Positions 54,701-63,700 of a stretch of 64,000 bases of DNA are shown here, piece by piece. The DNA lies in the NCBI GenBank assembly GCA_020002185.1, contig CM034531.1, forward strand, positions 72,648,145-72,712,144, in the 5' to 3' direction. Below the pieces are notes generated by a model that was not told the origin of the DNA, ran no database searches, and saw nothing but the letters and a program-made list of their open reading frames with translations. A program made the translations under genes and the position numbers. Position 1 is the first letter of the stretch. Each line of letters starts with the position of its first letter. Source of the stretch: Paraescarpia echinospica (lineage: Eukaryota; Annelida; Polychaeta; Sabellida; Siboglinidae).

Positions 54701-57700
54701 ATACGTTTTAAAGCATAACGGATTAAAGTGAGAGTTTTGTTTGTCACTTTAAAACTTTGTCTTATGTTTTTTATATTTATAGAAATAAAATATGTATTTT
54801 TGAGGAACATACTTGTCTGGCTCTGTCGCCTCACCATATTACTCTATTCTTCCATGCTGTAGGGCGATAACCTATCACAGAACAACCCTTATAGCCAAGT
54901 GCGAAGAGGGGGTATCTCAGTGATTTGTAGGGTTGGTGAGAGCTGCAGAGATCGGTCAACTTTTATTTGTTATTATTTTTGGCGAGCAACTTTGGCGCAG
55001 CCATGTGTATTGAACCTTGTGAAGTGACGGAGCGAGGTAATGTGTTATCGTAAATAAACATTTTAATTCTAAAAATATAGCTTTTCAAGAAAACTTACGT
55101 CCGAAGTACCATAATGAATGTGTGCGTTCAGACATCTAAAAATAATTAAGTTGTCAGTTGTCCGAAAATTTAAATGCCTAGGAAATTTGACCCCTCGCTA
55201 TCCTCCTGGATGTCACACCCGTCCATTTTTTCCTGCCTAGAGCACACCGCTCTGCTGTTAAAAGCAGGAGTCCAGTGTCCTGTCTAACTTGGTCATTACA
55301 CCTCATCCGCGGCCTTCCTCGTTTTCTGTGTCCTTTAAAGTATTCCGTATAGGCTATTTTAATGAATTTTTTCATTTGGCATACGGCAGACAAGTCCATA
55401 CCACTGGAGTCTTCTATGTCTGATGACATCTGAGATGGATTCAGGGGTGAATGTCACGTTTCTGATCTAACTATTTCGTAATCTGTTTGCCTTAGTAACA
55501 CCTGATAGCCCTCGGGCAACTCAAAAACTACAAGAGACTGTAATGCATCCCTCCAAATGGTGTCAAATGCAGCCTTGAAGTCAAAACAAAGTTTAAATGT
55601 AATGGGATCTGGTGTTTATTTGCCTTTTCTATGATCTCGCTTGTTATTTGGCGTGTTCTTCAAATATTCTATGCAGGCTTTTCTCCTTTCCACACACTCA
55701 GTAGCTAAAACTGATGGAAGATTGGCTATCTGTTTTCTGTCTGAAGCGAACCACCTTTTCTGTGATTTCATTTGTTCTCTCTTTGAAATCTAACCGTATG
55801 TCCTCAATTGGTCTGTCACCAAGAGCCAGTAGTGGTTCAGAGGCTCCACCAATCTTGATCTGCAGGGGGTTTGTTTCTTTATTTTAAAGCTTGTCCACAT
55901 CAAATCTCTTCACTACCGTCCTCTGTGATTTTGAAGTATAGGGTTTGATGTATTGGTGTGCTATGACAAGGAAGTGATCTGATCCAAGTTCCGCTGATCG
56001 CTACGTTCTATAGTTCTTTAGCTGGCCTTTTAATTTGTTCTGGACAAGAATGTAGTATATTTGGTTTAAAGTTCGTCCATCTGGTGATATCCATGTGGCT
56101 CTTCTGGTATTGGAATGTTGAAATACTGTGTTGGCAATGACCAGGTCATTTATTGCACAAAACTGAAGTAGTTGTTGCCATCAGTTATTGGCATGATCAA
56201 GTCCAAATTCTCCAACAGTTTCTGGCCAGAAATAATGTTGGTCATCGCCTACTTTTTCATTGAAATCTTCTTGTACTTGTAGTTCTTCACCCTTTTTGAT
56301 GGCACTGATCTTAAACTGCAGTAGGTCCAGGAAGTCTTGTTACTGTTCATCGGGATAGAACAGTCTGGTGCATATACCTGGATGTTGTTTCGGACAGCAG
56401 TTCTGGTTTTGACCCTGACACTAATCATCCTCGGAGAGACGGCCTCGTAGGACAACAGGCCATTCGTATACTCAGACGAGAAGATTGGTGCCACACCTTG
56501 TCTGTGGATACCTTCATCTCTTCCAGAGTGAATAACTGTGTATTCATTTTGTTGGAATGCTGTGTTTACGTCACTACACCAGTCCATTTCCGATATGCCT
56601 ATGTCGATACTTAATTTGTTCAATTCGTCTAGGAGCAGTTCGAGCTGTCCTTCTTGGTGTAGTGTCCTTATGTTCCATGTTGTGATGAACATCTTCACTT
56701 CTTCACACCTAGATATAATGGGTGTCCGAAAACATTATAGTACAGAAAAATTGTTTTTTTTATAGATATTTAAGATGTTCAACAACATACACTGTCTGAG
56801 TACATAGTCATTAGGTACATAAAGAAGTTGCCGCGTTAGTGACTGGTGTTACTGCCTTTAGGATGCCCATTGGGTGAAGTGTCGTCGTTCCACGTGGTGC
56901 CGAACTCATATGTGCGTGTGCCGACGGCGTCACCTAATCAGCTACACTGTCACCGCGTGTGTCGGTGTGGACATCGTGGTACACTGCACAACTGTCAGGA
57001 GCCAGAGTGTGTCACCCCCTCTCACTGTCTGCTGGGGTCAGGGCGTATACAGGGTTAGTAGGGGTTGAAGTTGCATTCGTTTTAGAATAATTTTTGTGAA
57101 GTACAGTTGAATCTCATGTTGTGGTCACCTGAGTAATACAGCCACCTCGCAATTAAGGTCACTCTGGGACAGTCCCGGAATATATCTGTAATGGTAAAGC
57201 ACAGTCCCACTGATATGGACACCCTGTTATTTGGGTTACTTTTGTGCTGTGGTGACCCTGATAGTGAGATTCTTCTGTGTCGTCAAACCTATCACATATC
57301 TGCTGTGACCTGCTAGCTCATATCTGAAAATGGTTGATAAACAACTAAACTATGTTTGACTGGGCCAAGTTGAATTATGAAAACAAATGGTAAAAGTGGT
57401 GCATCTATGATATAACATAAAATAAACCTATTAGCACCTTCAATAGCCCCCAGTCTAACCATCAAAATAAACTATTTTGAATAATGACTAACAAAACTCA
57501 CTCGTTTTTTAATTCGACTCCATACATGCTTAGAACTACAGGTGGTGTAAACAGTGCAAGAAAGTTTGTTGTTGTCAAAATGACTGGCAGAGATTAATTT
57601 TTATTATTCTTATTTATGAAATATATTTTGTAAATTGAAAAAAACTCACAAACATCCTTATTATTGCAAAAGTATATTAGCAGAATGTTGCCCAGTTTGA

Positions 57701-60700
57701 GAGTGTTTTTGAAGGTTGTGGGTTCTTTGCCTCCCTTCCAGACCACAAGAGCCAGTTCTACATTGACTGCAACAGGTGTGTGTGCTTCGCCGGCGAAGTC
57801 GTTTGCACACGTAGGCAATGTCTGCGACCATCGGCATCCAAGATGGAACGTGAGCAACACACAGGTGGGTGATAGCACCAGTCAGTGTCTCCATTCACCT
57901 GTTCGGAGATCGGTTCATTTTGGCTCAACTGAAATTACCCTGGGTAAAACTGCATACATCTGCATTCAAATTCAGTTTTACCAAATAGTAACGAGAACAA
58001 CTGTGACGACTGTGGTCGAAGGGAGGTTGATATAGCACAGGTAACACACAATTACTTTAAATAAATCAGCTGTCCAATCAAAATGCAAACAAAAAATTGT
58101 TGCTATACATTCCTCTGTTTACATTTACATTTTACGAAAAATTCAGGTCAGTGTTTCCCTACTAGTTGCTGTATTTACAAAATTGAAAAAAAACTGCCAT
58201 CCAAGGCTCTGTGTGTGTGTGGTGGTGGTGGTGTTGGTGTTGGTGTTGTGTGTGTGTGTGTGTGTGTGTGATATCAAATGTCTGTCAGTTTTATTCAACA
58301 TATTTCCACTGCTAGCATTAACACAGTCGGTAGATCATCCGTTCCATTAATGTATTGTCCTCCGAGAGAAAGAATACCTTTAGGTATCCAGACTACATTG
58401 CTCTTGCTAAGGCTATGTTGTATCTTAATTTTGCTGCAGTCCTTAAATTAGCCATTAACAACGTTAAGCACTTCAATTTGGCCTTCATGTGCAGCAGTAA
58501 AACTATCATTAGTCTTCTGTAATACCCTGCCGTTGTAGTCCTGTAATTATGGCAATTATCAGTAATGCATGTAAGCTTGACATGAATATTCATGTGTTCT
58601 GTTGCTAGGGTTACCATGCAACTGCGAAGCCAGGTTTGTTCCTGTGTGTGGCAACAATGGCAGGACGTATCCAAGCGCCTGTGTCGCCAAGTTAGTACCG
58701 TTGCCATTGGATACCACTCATAAACTTCTCATTTGGAAGTCTCAATTGATGTCGGAAATTTTGTGAAAGCGTGTTTGTGTAAAGAATCATCATAGACAGA
58801 ATCTTTCAGTAAAAAAAAAGAGCTTTGATGACTTCGTGAACTTGTCACTATGTACCAGTTGATACTAGTTGATACCAGTTGATACCAGTTGATACCAGTT
58901 GATACCAGTTGATAGAATAATAACTGGTAATACACATCAAGAGAAATAGTTATTTGTGTATTTAGGATTTGCGTAAAATTATCCAGTGTTAATTGGTAGG
59001 TGTGTTGAATAAACATAAAAATCATACCTTGTTGTAAGGTACCGTATTTGTTCTTTTTAACGTACATGCCCTAATTAGCATACAACCCCCTTTTCCAGCA
59101 GGGTCTGATGTCGGTTTGTGACTAAAACTGATCACTGGATCCATCATTTATTGCAATTCCCATTGACAATAATAAGAAAGAAAGTTCCACCTGCATCCAT
59201 AGCCTTTGCAAAGTTCCAGTATCCTTTTGACCACAAAATCACCATCACATGGAGGTATAAATCACTTCCAGTTAGCTTCAGTTACGTTGACGTGTGTCAT
59301 CCTGACTGAACTTAGCTTGACTGTATGCAGAGGATGGCATGGCCTGCTCTTTGACTTTGTCTGTGTCTTAGCACCTCTGTCACGCAGATCGTTTGTCTTC
59401 TAACTTATCTCTCCAATGTGAAATACTTGGTAACCATAAATAATTAATAAAATTGTGTTTTCTAATCCAGAGTGACATGTGTGTAAATTGCGCCATGTTT
59501 ATTTTAAAAACGGAAATGAATGATCACATATTGGAGTATAGTAGAAACAGTAAAAAATACATATTATTTCCACCATGTGGCGCCACCATTCTGTCATTTT
59601 CTCACTGGTTTGAGAAACTGAATATTTTGTAAGTATACCGTACGCTAAAAAGAATGAATATGGTATGTCTGTTAAATAAAGATAACTGATACATTGTTAT
59701 TATGTAGATGTGTTGAAATATAAAGTGATGCATTGTTGTTTGGTAGGCATGCTGAATAAACATGAAATTATACATTGTTATTTAAGCAGGTGTGTTGAAT
59801 AAACATAAAATTATACTTTGTTATTTGGAAGGTGTGTTGAGTTAATACAGAGTGATACATAGTTATTAGGTATGTGTGTTGAATAAACACCAGTTGACGC
59901 ATGTAATGCTGTGTTGTAGGTGTGTTGGACTAAAAGACAGTCAGATGGAGCTGGGACCGTGTGCCTTCAAGGAACCGTGTGACACAGCCTCCTGTCCTGG
60001 TGAATCCAGGTATTTCATGTTTGTTCCACATGTCTTGTATGCACTGGGAACCTGTGTTTACTAACACAACCATTGGATGCAATTATGTCATGGTTTGAAG
60101 TTGTCTATTGGTCTTAATTAGGTGTTATATAATTTTAAAGAAATCTGACAACATAAGTCCATATTAAATTGTCGCCTAATGCTGGTTTATTTTGTAATGT
60201 GTGTCTGAGGAAAGATTTGATGGCAACACCTACTTAATGAAGATGTTTATGTTGTATAGCAATTTTGATTGGAAACAGCACTTAAATATTAGAAGTGATC
60301 TTAAGATGTCTTCAGTCTGATCATCCCCTGCCTCATTAATTGCTCACAACTTGTGACAAATGTCCGCACACAATATGACCAATGCTTACGGGAAAGCACA
60401 GATGGTTATAGACCCAGGGATGATGCAATAGTTTCTTTATTAAGGCTGATGAAGAACCTGTTAAAAACAGTTGTTGAAACATGGTTGTGTTAGTGATATG
60501 ATCGATGAGGACATTATATCACTGACGTGGGCCCTGGAGATGATCGTTTACACCGCAATCTATCAGTTATAATTGGGGTCTTGACACTAGTTCATTCTTA
60601 GAAAAGATTTGTAACAATCACTCTCATTTGTGAAGTTATTATATTTTATAAAGGAGCCAATTCAATTTCTTTTACACCCCTGACATTGAATGAGATGCAC

Positions 60701-63700
60701 TCTGATTTGCCTCATATACATACATTTCAAATGATGCTAACTCAAACACTTCTAATCTAAAGCCAAACAACAAATAGAAGGTGTGTGTTGTTTTAGGTGT
60801 GTCGTCAGGAAACAAGTGTGTTTGACTCCAGCAAAGACTCGATGCAAACAATACAAATGCAGTGAGTAGACACCACCCGCCACTCAGCCAACATCTTAAT
60901 GCAAAACTATGTACCAGATAATCTACAGTAAACATTTAATCTTTTTATTTAATTTGATATTCGACTAACTACATTCTAACATGGAGACCAGACTGGTGGT
61001 CTTTTTGTTTTTTTTATAAATGGTAATGCAAAAACATTGTTTTATTATAGTGTCACAGTTATAACGCACCATTTCAAGTTTGATTGTTGTTAATCACCAG
61101 GAAAAAGGTTGTTTTATCGTATGGTGTGGAAAGGACATAATCCATATTGATGAAGTGATTTGGGCAGCAGCCTTTCTGCACATTTTGTTGTGCTACAACA
61201 TTGATGTCATTGCAGTCGTCATTGAGGACAGCTGTAGTCACCACCGTGATCCAGTTTGTGACACAACCAGAAAAGAGTTCTACAACACGTGTCTGCTGCT
61301 TGTGTCAGGTCGACAGATTGCCTACAGGGGGCACTGCCTGGTGAGTTGTGTGACTGAACGCTAGAACTTGATTTTTGCTACTGTGTAATGCAACTTACTT
61401 ACTTAGGCCTGTTTGTCTGCTGGGAGCAAAGGCCATTGACAATGGTCCTCCACTGTTGTCAGTTTGCTGCCATTTTTTCTTTTTCTTTCCAGGTTTTTCC
61501 CACCTGCTTTCTTTTGCTTTCTGTGTCTCTCTGGCAGGTGTTTCTTGGCCTTTCTCTTCGTCTCTTCCCTAGGGGGTTCCATGTAATTACTTGTCGTAGC
61601 GCATCTGCCAACTATATATTAATATAGTAACATTTAAGTAATGTACATGCATCTACACTGAGGTTCACTTACTTCTCTATATGTTCATTTGCTTCCTTGT
61701 GTCACTCGCCTCTCATCAACCAATTGATGATGTATTTCAGAAAATACATCAATAATGATACAAAGTTATTTACTTATGTTTTTGATATGCATGGCGTTAC
61801 TGGAAGGCCTTTCCCCTACAAATGAGTGATGATCAATTCACTAATTAGTAAAGGTGTTTTAGGTCAACTGTCAAGTAGTTTTACTTATTAATTTCAATAT
61901 GCATTCTACAAAATTCATCCTACTAGTTGTCATGTCATAATAAACATGTAACCTCATGTCTTGTCAGTGAGCCCTAGTCTTGGTAATGGAATTCAACTTG
62001 TAATTTCTTGTGCATCAATAGTAAAGCTCCATGATAAAAGAAAATTGAAAGTTTCACCTGTGTCAGCAGATATTGCAGTGTCCTAGCATCCTTTTGATTC
62101 CATATGAAAACGTAAATGGTTGCTAGTTCCAACCAAATACTCAGAAATAGTCGATTTCCTATGCAAACATCGCTGTTTGATATGACTGATTCATGTTGGA
62201 AATTTGCCATTGTTTTCTAAACTGACCCATATTTTCACTGGAGATCAATCTTCAACTTTTCTCACCCCAACTTGTGTTGTGTTCTTCCCCCCAGTCGGGG
62301 TGCAGTAATGTGGACACAGTGTGCGGAGTGAATGGAGAGACGTACCCTAATGAGTGCACTGCCTGGGCTGACCACGTCCCTGTAGACTACTGGTCAAGCT
62401 GCCACGCTGTTGGTCAACTCGTCAACAGAGGTGGGTGTTCATGTCAAGGCAATAGTCAGCTGTGTACCGAATGGCTATTTCTGTATCAATGGCAACGTGT
62501 GGCCGATCCAGTTAATTATTTCAGCTTAAAAGCCATCTACATAAAAAGTAAAATATGTTTAAAATGTGTAAATGTACTGAAAAAATAAAATCAGTTAATA
62601 CATTTAAAATGTTAAATATAGAAGTGAAAACATTCATGTTAATTAAATATACTTATAGGATATAAATCACCATTGCACGTTTTACATTTCATTGTTTATT
62701 ACTGTTGAAAACACCTCACCAACAACCAATTTTGAGCTACACATAGATGAACAATTGTTGGAGTTTTGCTTTGGATGGACATCTTATTAAATATTGTAAA
62801 GATCTTGCTAAATTGTATGTATTATTGCATTTGAACAATTTGCCTCCTAAAATACACAATTTTGAAGTCACTACAATTTTGGAAATGTTTGACTGATGAT
62901 TTGCCCACATGTGTGTTGCAGTTGGCTCCGTGTTTGAGACGGAGTGCGCCGATGTCCAGTGTCCTAGTCTCACCACGAGTTCCTTCTGTGCTCCCGTCAC
63001 GCCACCTGGTGCCTGCTGTCCTCTCTGTGGTACGTAATGTCACTTCGCTCGGTTCTTGGGTCTGAACTCGGTGTAACATTTAATGCTTGTGTAGAATTAT
63101 GAAATATGTTGAAATGCCACACGCACCATGACACACAGCTGTAGATATATCATAGACCAAAGCAGTGTTGCTATTCCGTTACGCGGAGTCGGCCAGGCTG
63201 GTAATCATTAGCAGGAAGTTCACTGAATTAGTTGCAATCTGTTCCAGTTGATGGTGACATGCATGAAAACCAGCCAAACACAGAGCAATAAATACAAATG
63301 TTTTCATATTTAATGTTTTGTTTACAGTTTGAACATTTTGCACATTCTGCATTCAAATTTCAAGCTCATTAAATGCAATTTGGTGGGACAACCCCCCAAC
63401 ATATTTATTCTATATATTAAAAAATGAATAGACAGCCATTGGTGTTTACGTTGCAATCAACACGTCTCACTTCTGGCCCTGAATCATCAACAGCCATTTT
63501 AAAAATACGTTTATTAAATTGCAACTTTTACAATTCTAAACAGCAAAATTAATATTGTTGCTTACATTTTAATTTGGACTAAATTACATTTGTTCAGAAT
63601 GAGTTACAATTCTACTGATGTCCGACACTACCATTCGTTGCATTACCCCATCAATACAGTCCATGTAAGACTGACCCTTCGCTTGCAGCGGGAGAGATCA

